Source: Novipirellula artificiosorum (GTDB lineage: Bacteria > Planctomycetota > Planctomycetia > Pirellulales > Pirellulaceae). From it: a DNA stretch of 64,000 nucleotides. Positions 54,902 to 63,283 of the stretch are shown piece after piece. A program made the position numbers and the translations under genes. The notes below the pieces were generated by a model, which was not told the origin of the DNA, did not search any database, and saw nothing but the letters and a program-made list of their open reading frames with translations. The stretch is taken from positions 1,547,299 through 1,611,298 of the forward strand of contig NZ_SJPV01000001.1 of assembly GCF_007860135.1 (NCBI RefSeq), given 5' to 3'. Position 1 is the stretch's first letter. Each line of letters opens with the position of its first letter.

Positions 54902-55648
54902 TTAGGTTGTTTCGGCTCGAACGAACTCGTTGGCATCGTCGGATTCAAAATCGCTCTCTAAGGCAACGCGGACCCGCGCGACCGACGATCCGTTTTCGAT
55001 CCAATCGTCAAAGCCAAGCAGAGCCAGGACATCATGCGGTTTCAGCGATGCCGCATCGGTTGCGGCAAGCGACAAATGCAGGTGGCTCGGGCCCAGTTCA
55101 AGCTTGGGGATTTGTGTGGCCACCGTAGCAACCACGGGTTTCTTTTTTCTCTCGATCGATACCGTGTCTTGTTTTTTTAACTGTTCAATGGCATCGTTGA
55201 TTTTTGCCCGGTCGGTGCCTTCGGGGATCGTGATCGTGTAGTCGCTGCATCGCAGTTGCGCTTTCTTCGCGCCTGCGGGCAACCGGGCCACACTCTTGAT
55301 GGTCAGTCCCGGTTGGTTGTCGCTGGCGAGTCGTTCAAGCAACTCGGCGGGTGACAAGTCCTCGGCAAGGTCAAGTTCGACCACTTCGTCAAATCCTTCG
55401 ACACCCAGGGCCAACGCCGAGGGGAATCCGATGCGGGGTTTGGGGTGAAAGCCTTCGGTCATGGACGGTTTTAACGCCACGCGTCGAACGACTCGTTCCC
55501 AAAGCCGAGCAAGGTCGCGATGGCTAATCCAACGCAACAAATCCTTTTTTTCGAAACGAACGCGGTAGCGAATTCGTAGCACTGCCTCGAGAGGCTGCTG
55601 CGGCGTCCGGCTTGTGGCTGATTCGGTTTGATCCGTCAAAGTACTCAT
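54902..55648 (-). CDS. DUF2344 / TIGR03936 family protein
   Basis: A 248-residue protein with the family hallmarks VRFEKKDLLRWISHRDLARL and MTEGFHPKPRIGFPSALALG. In many bacteria this domain is fused to or encoded with a B12-binding radical SAM protein and lies next to RNase E/G. Here it stands 91 bases upstream of the RNase E/G gene on the same strand, and no radical SAM domain is present in this protein. A role in RNA modification has been proposed, but it is uncertain. ATG 55648 chosen (MSTLTDQ); frame open to 55672. Confidence 0.88.
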   Translation of the reverse strand: MSTLTDQTESATSRTPQQPLEAVLRIRYRVRFEKKDLLRWISHRDLARLWERVVRRVALKPSMTEGFHPKPRIGFPSALALGVEGFDEVVELDLAEDLSPAELLERLASDNQPGLTIKSVARLPAGAKKAQLRCSDYTITIPEGTDRAKINDAIEQLKKQDTVSIERKKKPVVATVATQIPKLELGPSHLHLSLAATDAASLKPHDVLALLGFDDWIENGSSVARVRVALESDFESDDANEFVRAETT

Positions 55649-55707
55649 TTTCGTTCTTGCGGGATTCTGCAATCGGAGGAGGATCCCAATTGTGTTTCTC
55701 GCTTCTG

Positions 55708-57453
55708 CTATTTCAGAACCAATTCCGGTACCAAGTCACCCAACCGGTCGAGCAAATACAGGTCGACGTCGCGAGCGGTTTGGAACTTCATCACGCGTTC
55801 GGCGATCTGTTGGCATTGCTCCATCGTCACGCTGCGAATGGCCTTCTTGACACGATGCAGTGTCGACGGTGGAACGCTCAAGTTCCGCACGCCGAGTCCG
55901 ATCAGCAACAGTGCTCGAGCCGGGTTGCTGCTCATCTCGCCACAGACGGCAATGGGGGTGTCATTGGCGTCTGCCACTTCGATGCTTCGGGCGATCAAGC
56001 GAAGCACGGCGGGATCACAGGATTGATACAAATCGGCAACATATTCGTTGCTGCGGTCGACCGCTAAGGTGTATTGGGCCAAATCGTTCGTGCCGATACT
56101 GAAGAAGTCAACTTCGCGGACGAAATGGTCAAGCATCACCACGGCGGCAGGGACTTCCACCATCATTCCCACCGGGATATCCGATCGGTAGGGGATGCCC
56201 GATTCGCTCAAATCCTCTGCAACCACGTTCAACAGCATTCGTGCTTGACGCAATTCGACGATCGTCGTGATCAGCGGAAACATCACGCGGATATCACCGT
56301 GGACGGCTGCCCGTAAGATCGCTCTCAATTGGGGGCGAAACAAATCCAGATTACGAAGTGACAAGCGAATGCTTCGGAGACCGAGGAACGGGTTGTGCTC
56401 TTGTTCGACCAACGGCCGATGTCCCATCTTGTCCGCGCCAAGATCGAGCGTTCGGATCACGACCGGACGGCCATCCATTTCACGTACCACTTGGCTGTAC
56501 GCTTCGTAGTGATCTTCCTCGCTCGGCTCATCGGCACTCGACAAGTACAAGAACTCGGTTCGATACAAACCGATTCCGTCGGCCCCCCGTTCCAAGCAAG
56601 CATGTGCTTCTTGTGGGAACTCAATGTTGGCGCTCAATTGGATCCGAAGGCCATCGGACGTTTCGGCCGGCAAATCCTTTAATTCGGCAAGGCGTGCGGT
56701 AAGCGATTGACGCTGCTGCAGCCGTAGCTGGTAGTGTTCCAACGTGGCCGCATCGGGATCGATGATCACCCGACCGCGATCGCCATCGACAATGACATGC
56801 GCTGCGCTGCCGATCGCGTCAAGAAACGGTCCGATTCCAACGACCGCCGGCAGTTCGAGGCCTTTCGCAACAATGGCCGTGTGGCCGCCGGGACCCCCTG
56901 TTTCGGTGCAAAAACCACGCACGTAGCGACGATCCAAGCCGGCCGTTTCGCTCGGGGTGAGCACATGCGAAAGGACGATCACCGGTTCGGTCAAATCCGA
57001 AAGCGGTTGCCGAGAAACCGCGCCGAGTTCCAGCAGCAGTTGTTTCTCAATATCGAGCACATCCTCGGCGCGATCGGCAAGCAGCGGATTGTCGAGTCGG
57101 CGGAGTGCGGTGGCGTAATTGTTCAGCACGCGGCTGACCGCATACGCGGACGATTGGAAATCCTCCTGGATGCGACGCCCCAGCTCCGCATGCAGTCGCG
57201 GGTCGTGCAACATTTGCAACTGGGCTGCAAAGATGTCGCCTGTATTGGCGCCGGCGACAGCCGAAGTTTCAAGCCGGTTCGTTTCCAATCGAGCCGAGAC
57301 GGCGTCGACCGCAGTCGTGAGGCGCGCGAACTCGCCCGCCGCATCTTCTGCGGCGACCAAGCAACGGGGAATTCGATATCCGTCCGCGTCCAAAACGAGC
57401 GCGGGACCGATAGCGACTCCCGGCGATACGGGGATACCTTGTAATTCGATCAT
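55708..57453 (-). CDS. ptsI: Phosphoenolpyruvate-protein phosphotransferase (enzyme I)
   Basis: A 581-residue PTS enzyme I, which takes phosphate from phosphoenolpyruvate and passes it to HPr. The phospho-accepting His191 lies in TGGPGGHTAIVAKGLELPAV; the PEP-binding barrel has GADGIGLYRTEFLYL, RTLDLGADKM and FFSIGTNDLAQYTLAVDRSN. No N-terminal GAF domain, so it is standard enzyme I rather than PtsP. It follows ptsH by 12 bases and ends the hpf-ptsN-ptsH-ptsI group. A TTG at 57456 directly precedes the chosen ATG. Confidence 0.96.
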   Translation of the reverse strand: MIELQGIPVSPGVAIGPALVLDADGYRIPRCLVAAEDAAGEFARLTTAVDAVSARLETNRLETSAVAGANTGDIFAAQLQMLHDPRLHAELGRRIQEDFQSSAYAVSRVLNNYATALRRLDNPLLADRAEDVLDIEKQLLLELGAVSRQPLSDLTEPVIVLSHVLTPSETAGLDRRYVRGFCTETGGPGGHTAIVAKGLELPAVVGIGPFLDAIGSAAHVIVDGDRGRVIIDPDAATLEHYQLRLQQRQSLTARLAELKDLPAETSDGLRIQLSANIEFPQEAHACLERGADGIGLYRTEFLYLSSADEPSEEDHYEAYSQVVREMDGRPVVIRTLDLGADKMGHRPLVEQEHNPFLGLRSIRLSLRNLDLFRPQLRAILRAAVHGDIRVMFPLITTIVELRQARMLLNVVAEDLSESGIPYRSDIPVGMMVEVPAAVVMLDHFVREVDFFSIGTNDLAQYTLAVDRSNEYVADLYQSCDPAVLRLIARSIEVADANDTPIAVCGEMSSNPARALLLIGLGVRNLSVPPSTLHRVKKAIRSVTMEQCQQIAERVMKFQTARDVDLYLLDRLGDLVPELVLK

Positions 57454-57465
57454 CAAAGGATCGGC

Positions 57466-57753
57466 TTATTCGCCCATTTCCTCGAATCCCGCTTCGAACA
57501 AACCCACGATCGCTTGGACCGCGGTTTCTGCATCCGAACCATGCGCTGACACCGACAACTCCGTTCCCGCAGCTGCCCCAAGGGTCAGTAGTGACAGAAT
57601 GCTTTTGCAATCGACGTGTTCGCCACCCTTGCCGATCTTGATCGTCGATTCGAACTGCTGCGCGAGTCGGACCAACATGTCGGCGGGGCGAGCATGCAAT
57701 CCCTGGGGATTGCGCACGACGACCGTCGTTGAAAGCGAGGAATCATTATTCAT
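57466..57753 (-). CDS. ptsH: Phosphocarrier protein HPr
   Basis: A 95-residue HPr. The phospho-accepting His20 is in NPQGLHARPADM and the regulatory Ser51 in CKSILSLLTLGA, so it could be controlled by HPr kinase, which is not in this window. Its ATG overlaps the last base of the ptsN TAA (TAATG), so translation is coupled. It passes phosphate from enzyme I to the IIA protein encoded upstream. Confidence 0.97.
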   Translation of the reverse strand: MNNDSSLSTTVVVRNPQGLHARPADMLVRLAQQFESTIKIGKGGEHVDCKSILSLLTLGAAAGTELSVSAHGSDAETAVQAIVGLFEAGFEEMGE

Positions 57754-58232
57754 TAGCCAGATACAAACTGGTTGTCGTCGGCTTCTTGAAGCAACTGGCT
57801 GATGTCGTCGGCCGTTTTGCTCTGCTTGAGGAACCGGCAGAAATTCTCGTCGCGTAATTGACGCGAAATGTTCTCGAGCGCCCGCAAGTGATCGCCGGGA
57901 CGTTCCGGTGGGCTAATCAACAGGAAAAACAATTGAACACGCTCGCCGTCGAGGGAATCGAAATCGACCCCTTCGGAACTGACCCCTACCGTGCCAACCA
58001 ACTTCTGCACGCTGGGGTGCTTGGTGTGAGGGACCGCGACGCCACGACCGATGCCGGTGCTGCCGAGATCTTCACGCTTCATGATGGCCGAAATGATGTC
58101 TTCTTGCTGATCGGCTTCAATTTGGCCCGAGTCCAAAAGCGATTGGACCAATTCTCGAATAACCTCTTCCTTCGAAACGGCCTTCAAATCCGCACGAATG
58201 GCTTTGGTGTTGATAAAGTCTGCGAACTTCAT
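57753..58232 (-). CDS. ptsN: PTS IIA component (nitrogen-related PtsN type)
   Basis: A 159-residue IIA protein of the fructose/Ntr class. The acceptor is His69 in [36 protein letters not shown] is also conserved. With no IIB/IIC gene nearby, it is expected to act in regulation (potassium, nitrogen and carbon balance) rather than sugar import. TAATG coupling to ptsH. The gap from hpf is about 160 bases. Confidence 0.93.
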   Translation of the reverse strand: MKFADFINTKAIRADLKAVSKEEVIRELVQSLLDSGQIEADQQEDIISAIMKREDLGSTGIGRGVAVPHTKHPSVQKLVGTVGVSSEGVDFDSLDGERVQLFFLLISPPERPGDHLRALENISRQLRDENFCRFLKQSKTADDISQLLQEADDNQFVSG

Positions 58233-58393
58233 TGGGATGGGATTCCTTTATGAAATCAAATGGATGAGTTGCATCTGCGAGATCGATGGACCACATCGGT
58301 CGAACGTTTCCGGTCGACTCGCTGCAGCCAAGGCTTCTCTCAGTGATTGACGCGAAGGAGCATGCCGAAAGGGTCGCCAAGGACCAAGTGCGA

Positions 58394-58738
58394 CTATTCC
58401 TCTTCCGCAGCAACCGAAGGGTCAATGTGTTTGTGTCCTGCGGTCCGATGACCGGTCTTTTTCTCTTTGAGTCGGCGGAGTTGCTGTTCGACTTTCGGAA
58501 TCGCTAAATCGAGTGCGGCGATCACCGTGCCGGCGGCTGCGGTGGAGAGACAATCGTCGGTCTTCTCCGCCGAAACACGTATTTCCAAGGAAGGCTTGTC
58601 CAAATTTTCTAAGTCGACGGTGACTTCGATCGCATTGATTCGGTCGTAAAGACGCCGTAACTTTTCCGCCTTCTCCACGATAAGCTGTTGATCGCCTGGT
58701 TGAAGACTGCCGTGACGCGCCGAGACGCTTACCTGCAT
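58394..58738 (-). CDS. hpf: Ribosome hibernation-promoting factor (short form, HPF/YfiA)
   Basis: A 114-residue protein of the short HPF/YfiA type that stalls ribosomes in stationary phase. The start MQVSVSARHGSLQPGDQQLI and VTVDLENLDKPSLEIRVSA match the fold; the Lys-rich end (RRLKEKKTGHRTAGHKHID) is a tail. ATG at 58738; the frame is open to 58918. It is the first gene of the PTS group, an arrangement well known around rpoN in proteobacteria, but no rpoN is seen here. Confidence 0.92.
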   Translation of the reverse strand: MQVSVSARHGSLQPGDQQLIVEKAEKLRRLYDRINAIEVTVDLENLDKPSLEIRVSAEKTDDCLSTAAAGTVIAALDLAIPKVEQQLRRLKEKKTGHRTAGHKHIDPSVAAEEE

Positions 58739-59054
58739 CTTGATGTCTCTCCGTGATCGGTAGAAATGAACGTGCGGACTCGAAAGAAACGAGGAAAGAA
58801 CACAGATCCTTTCGCCCGGCCTACTGACGAAGTCCTGAGCACAAACCGTTAGCATACGCGAGAAACGCTCCAAAGAATAGCGATCCTTTTTCCTATTCCT
58901 TACAGAACCTGTTCGCAACCTGCCCGAAGATGTGGTCGCATGTATACATCTGCCGTATTTCGTACCCTTGCCCCGGTGACAACATCGCTAAGGGCGTGTT
59001 ATCTTATCCGCCTAACGATTCACCCAAAACTTCCTCGTAACCCCTTTGGTTCAC

Positions 59055-59363
59055 ATGGCCCGAAAGGTCGTCAGTCGAAAAGCGAAAGCAGCGGAGGCGG
59101 AGGCTGCGGAAAAGCAGGCTACGGCCAAGAAAAGAGCGACAAAGAAGAGAGCGTCGACTCGAAAGACGAAGAAGAAGGCGGCGGAAGATGTCCGTCTGAA
59201 ACTCTATTGGGGGGTGTTTAGCCAGAACCTCAAACGCGTCGCTGTTTTCGAGTTTGATCAGAAGAAGGAAGCGGAGAAACGTGCGACCGAATTGAGCAAA
59301 GGGGGCAAGTCGCCTCACTTTATTCAGAAGGTCAAAGAAGAGATCAAACTCGAAGGCGAATAG
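59055..59363 (+). CDS. Small Lys/Ala-rich protein
   Basis: A 102-residue protein whose first ~45 residues are almost only Lys, Arg, Ala and Glu (KAAEAEAAEKQATAKKRATK), like histone-H1-type tails, followed by a compact domain (LKLYWGVFSQNLKRVAVFEF) with a KKEAEKRATELSKGGKS helix. It may bind nucleic acid or ribosomal RNA. ATG 59055 (MARK) chosen over TTG at 59046. It ends 18 bases before the agmatine deiminase start, so they may be one operon. Confidence 0.75.
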   Translation: MARKVVSRKAKAAEAEAAEKQATAKKRATKKRASTRKTKKKAAEDVRLKLYWGVFSQNLKRVAVFEFDQKKEAEKRATELSKGGKSPHFIQKVKEEIKLEGE

Positions 59364-59381
59364 TCGTTTAGCGGAGCGAAT

Positions 59382-60464
59382 TTGACTCAATCATCTGGCG
59401 GCTCGCCCTCGGTGGATCGCCGCTCGCCCTCGGTACAGCGCCGTGTGCCTGCGGAATGGGAGCCACAGCAAGCCATTTGGCTTTCATGGCCCCATAACAA
59501 AGAGACTTGGCCAGGCTTCTACAAATCCCTGCCTGCCTTCTATGCGGCCTGGGCCGAGACGCTTTCTCAGAGCACCGACGTGCGAATGCTGGTTCCGCCC
59601 ACACAGCTTGCGTTGGCGAAAAAACGGCTTCAGGTTGGCGATGCTTCGCTCCGTCGCGGCCGCCTCGAACTGGTCGTGGTGGAAACCAACGATGCGTGGG
59701 TGCGTGACTACGGCCCGACCTTTGTCTATGACCGTCATGAGGATCGGTTGTTGGGGGTCGATTGGCGGTACAACGCGTGGGGCGGAAAGTACTCGCGTTG
59801 GGAGGCCGACGATGCGGCTGCCGCGGCCATTTGCGAGCATATTGGAATCGACTCGGTTCGTAGCAAGCTGTGTTTGGAAGGCGGTGCGATGGAAACCGAT
59901 GGCCAAGGTCGCTTGTTGACCACGCCGGAATGTCTGGTCACCGATACGCGAAATCGTGGCTGGTCCAGCGAGCAGATCGCGATGGAGCTTCACACGCAAC
60001 TTGGGGTGACCGAGATTGTCTGGCTCACAGGAGGTGGCTTGGTCGGTGACGATACCGATGGACATATCGATCAACTCGCTCGTTTTCTTGATCCCGAAAA
60101 TGTGGTGGTCGCTGTCTGCGACGATCCCGACGATCCCAATCATCAGCCTCTTGAAGCAAACTATCGCCAACTCCAGTTGTGGGCCAGCGAGACTGACCCC
60201 CAAGTCCAGGTGCATCGGTTGCCGATTCCCGCCGCTCGTGAAATCAACCAGCAACGGGTGCCGGAAAGCTACTGCAATTTCTTGATGCTTGGGCGAGACC
60301 GTTTGTTGGTCCCGGCGTTTGGCCAGCAAGCGGCAGACGATCAGGCGAGAGGAACGTTGCAAGAGCTAGCGCACGGAGCCGTGGTGGAAACGATGGATTG
60401 CCGCGATTTAGTTTGGGGCCTCGGAGCCCTGCACTGTGCAAGTCGTGATCAACCGTTGTGCTGA
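59382..60464 (+). CDS. aguA: Agmatine deiminase (peptidylarginine deiminase family)
   Basis: A 360-residue enzyme that hydrolyses agmatine to N-carbamoylputrescine and ammonia, a step of polyamine synthesis. Start is TTG at 59382. Motifs: WVRDYGPTFVYDR, LEGGAMETDGQGRLL, DDTDGHIDQLARFLDP with the active His, and the nucleophile Cys352 in GLGALHCASRDQP near the C-terminus. A short Ser/Arg-rich repeat (SPSVDRRSPSVQRR) at the start comes from a direct repeat. Full length. The linkage to the Lys-rich gene upstream may be accidental. Confidence 0.94.
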   Translation: MTQSSGGSPSVDRRSPSVQRRVPAEWEPQQAIWLSWPHNKETWPGFYKSLPAFYAAWAETLSQSTDVRMLVPPTQLALAKKRLQVGDASLRRGRLELVVVETNDAWVRDYGPTFVYDRHEDRLLGVDWRYNAWGGKYSRWEADDAAAAAICEHIGIDSVRSKLCLEGGAMETDGQGRLLTTPECLVTDTRNRGWSSEQIAMELHTQLGVTEIVWLTGGGLVGDDTDGHIDQLARFLDPENVVVAVCDDPDDPNHQPLEANYRQLQLWASETDPQVQVHRLPIPAAREINQQRVPESYCNFLMLGRDRLLVPAFGQQAADDQARGTLQELAHGAVVETMDCRDLVWGLGALHCASRDQPLC

Positions 60465-60556
60465 GAGCAGGAACTGCTCGTCCTTTGTCACAGGTCATGC
60501 CTCGCAAAACCGCCAGCCTGTATTCGATGACCCACAGCTTCCGCGGAAATCGGGTC

Positions 60557-61732
60557 TCAGCTGTCGACGGACCACCCCTTCTTGGGTTGCGCGTGGATCA
60601 CGGGATCATGGTGTGTGGACAGTTCCTTGATCCTTTGGCTCGTTTTTTCAACCGCTTGTTGATTGATCAGAGGCAGCAGCGATAGGCGGAACGACACGGT
60701 CTCGCCCGGTTGAAGCGTGACCATGCGATCTTGCTCGGTTTCGAAGGACCGAGCGTTGGGATAGTTCGTGGCGGGTTCCATTCCGACGACATAGCCATCA
60801 CTTTTCGCAGCCGTGTTTTTCCAGAGGATAAAGCGAGGCAACTTGCTGGTGTTGTACGTCACCGCCATGCCTCGAGATTTGTCTTGGGAACGGACCATCG
60901 TGGTGGTCTCGTTCGAGTCGTCGTGGCACAAGGTCGCAAAATAGACTCGTTCTCGATAGCCGTTCTCAGGCTTCTCAAATTGATTCCAGTGGTCCATTTC
61001 AGCTGCCGACAGCGCATCTTTGGGGGCAAGTTCTTCGATCGGGGCTTCCAAGACGGCACCCTCTTCAAGGATCGGGGAACCGATGTTGATATGGTACAGC
61101 AACTGCATCGTCGCTTCGGTCGATAGCTCGTTGGTCACATCATCCATCAAATAGACGCGGTGGCTGCCGGCTTGGACGCGAATGCGACTCTTGAGTCGCA
61201 GCCGTTTAAAGAACAATCGCGATTCGATGACCTCGCCGACGAGATCCAATCGCCCCGAGGCTTCGTCGTATTCGATGGCCAAAGAATCGGCGGCAAGGTT
61301 TCCAATTCGGCCGTGCAGCGGGTAGACGAGTTGGCCTTGTTCATCGTGCTGCGGAGCGCCGTTGCTTTCGAGTCCGCATCGCACCACCAATTCGTCAAAG
61401 CCTTCGAGCCAGCCCAATCCACTGGGGTCGAAGGTCGGGACCAGCGCCGGATGGACCGGCCCCGAAATGGGGGAATCCCAACCGTAGCGGATACCTTCGG
61501 ATTCGATTTTCCAAATCGACATGCCGCGAGTCGGCAGCACGGTGACACGAACGGCGCCCGAGTCGATTTCGACCACTTCGACGCCATGCGACACCCCTCC
61601 GACGAACCGCCCGTGGCGGGTTTGGATATTTCCTTGGCGAGTTTCCACGGCCATCGAAAGTGGGGAGGCATCGTCCCACACAATTTGGGATTCGCGATCA
61701 TGCCAGATGCGATGAGAAGCGGTTTCAGTCAT
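60557..61732 (-). CDS. DUF4432 aldose-1-epimerase-like protein
   Basis: A 391-residue protein of the DUF4432 group within the galactose mutarotase-like beta-sandwich superfamily. Matching stretches are VTVLPTRGMSIWKIESEGI, GWLEGFDELVVRCGLESNGA, YPLHGRIGNLAAD and LLYHINIGSPILEEGA, with His residues expected to act in the sugar ring opening or binding. ATG 61732 (MTETASH) chosen over the open frame to 61852. It diverges from the isomerase gene next door, suggesting a shared sugar pathway. Substrate unknown. Confidence 0.88.
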   Translation of the reverse strand: MTETASHRIWHDRESQIVWDDASPLSMAVETRQGNIQTRHGRFVGGVSHGVEVVEIDSGAVRVTVLPTRGMSIWKIESEGIRYGWDSPISGPVHPALVPTFDPSGLGWLEGFDELVVRCGLESNGAPQHDEQGQLVYPLHGRIGNLAADSLAIEYDEASGRLDLVGEVIESRLFFKRLRLKSRIRVQAGSHRVYLMDDVTNELSTEATMQLLYHINIGSPILEEGAVLEAPIEELAPKDALSAAEMDHWNQFEKPENGYRERVYFATLCHDDSNETTTMVRSQDKSRGMAVTYNTSKLPRFILWKNTAAKSDGYVVGMEPATNYPNARSFETEQDRMVTLQPGETVSFRLSLLPLINQQAVEKTSQRIKELSTHHDPVIHAQPKKGWSVDS

Positions 61733-62072
61733 AGTGAATTCATCCTGTTGAAAACAAAGGTTGGAGGGGGGGGATCGGGTAGGGAAGATTTTGTGCGTCT
61801 TTGAGGGGTTTTCTTGTCGCGCTGTTGCCGAGTTCGATGGAACCAAATACAACAGGGATTCCGCTGTGCCCTGTTAAGGGCGGCATGATTTTCCTCCCGG
61901 ACGTCTTTCCCGCCTGGCGCTCGCCGCCTGAAGCTGCGAAAAACTCGCGCCGGCCTATTGGTTGATCGATCTGTAAGCACAAAGCGTACTACGAACCACG
62001 AGCAACGTGAAGTTGGACGATAACTTGCCCAAAGCGGGTAGCTAAGCTTTACGAAAAAAGGAATCACTGACG
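61733..62072. other. Intergenic region between DUF4432 and isomerase genes
   Basis: About 340 bases between divergent starts, probably containing both promoters. AAAAAAGGA occurs about 9-10 bases before the ATG of the isomerase and is a good ribosome binding site. No operator repeat or RNA was recognised. Confidence 0.5.
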
Positions 62073-63107
62073 ATGAAATTGCATAATGCGATGTGGCCGG
62101 GGCTTGTGGGTAAAGGGACCGACGAGGGGCAAGAACCACCGATCAGCCTCGAACGGATGCTTGATTTGACTGCCGCTGCGGAAGTCGATGGGCAAAAGTT
62201 TGACGGGATCGACTATTTCTTGTTCCTGCCCCATACGAACCCTGAAGCGTCGGATGATGAGATCCGCCAAATCGCTGACATGATCGCCAGCAAAGGGTTC
62301 AATGTCGGTTCAGTGGTCGCACCGGTTTGGAAGGGAACCGTCGGTGATTCGGCGATGGGCAATAGCGAACAACGCGAATTGTTTTTGTCGGCTGTGAAAG
62401 TGGCATGCCGGATCGCTGGCATTTTCAACGAACATGGCGTGCGCAAGTACGGTGTGATTCGAATCGACAGCGCTGAGTTCGGCCTCGATGCGTGGGGGCA
62501 AGATCCCAAAGCGAACACGCAAAAGATTGCTGGCACGTTCAAAGAGGCGGCGAAGATTGCAGCGGATCATGGCGAACGCTTAGCGGCGGAAGGCGAAATT
62601 TGCTGGGCCGGCATGCATTCTTGGAAGGAGATGCTCAACCTGCTCGAAGCCGTCGGCATGCCAGAAACGTTGGGCTTTCAAGCGGACTTGGCTCACACCT
62701 ATTTGTACTTGATGGGATACAACGCACCGGAGCATGCACTGCTGCAGGACGGCTACAGCGAAGACGAATTCTATGCCGCCTACACGCAAATGACCGATCA
62801 GCTGCGTCCTTGGACGATCGATTTTCATGTCGCCCAAAATGATGGCGAAGTCCATGGTGCCGGCGATCATGATAAGACCGGTAAGCACTGCCCGGCGGAT
62901 GATCCCAATGGCAAGCTGGATATCGTGAAGTGCTCGAGCTATTGGCTTAAGGACGCCGAAAGTCGCGGAATTCAACACATTTGCTGGGACGGCTGCATGT
63001 TCCCCAATGCGGTGCTCGAGGATCCCAAAACGTGGAACACGATTTTGAAGACGATGATTCAGGTTCGCGATGATCATTTGGCAGGTAAGGGCCCGCACAC
63101 CCTGTAA
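62073..63107 (+). CDS. Sugar phosphate isomerase/epimerase (xylose isomerase-like TIM barrel)
   Basis: A 344-residue TIM-barrel protein of the AP endonuclease 2/xylose isomerase-like family. It has no signal peptide, so it is cytoplasmic. Acid residues expected to bind a divalent metal are visible: Glu in [15 protein letters not shown], Asp/His in [14 protein letters not shown], and His/Asp in [11 protein letters not shown] and [13 protein letters not shown] segments. It starts with [19 protein letters not shown]. An oxidoreductase gene follows on the same strand, a pairing typical of inositol or rare-sugar catabolism. Confidence 0.87.
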   Translation: MKLHNAMWPGLVGKGTDEGQEPPISLERMLDLTAAAEVDGQKFDGIDYFLFLPHTNPEASDDEIRQIADMIASKGFNVGSVVAPVWKGTVGDSAMGNSEQRELFLSAVKVACRIAGIFNEHGVRKYGVIRIDSAEFGLDAWGQDPKANTQKIAGTFKEAAKIAADHGERLAAEGEICWAGMHSWKEMLNLLEAVGMPETLGFQADLAHTYLYLMGYNAPEHALLQDGYSEDEFYAAYTQMTDQLRPWTIDFHVAQNDGEVHGAGDHDKTGKHCPADDPNGKLDIVKCSSYWLKDAESRGIQHICWDGCMFPNAVLEDPKTWNTILKTMIQVRDDHLAGKGPHTL

Positions 63108-63283
63108 AGGCCTCGGCCCCGTCCTGAACAAGCAACCGCGTGAATTGTGACGAGACATCGAGGTGCCTTGTCATGCGATTTTTCGCCACGCGGTTCCGTG
63201 TCGCAGAGATTCAACGTCGCGGAGCTCCAAACCAAGATCCGTCATTCTCCCTTAACCTTTACTATTATTGGAAACCAATCGTA

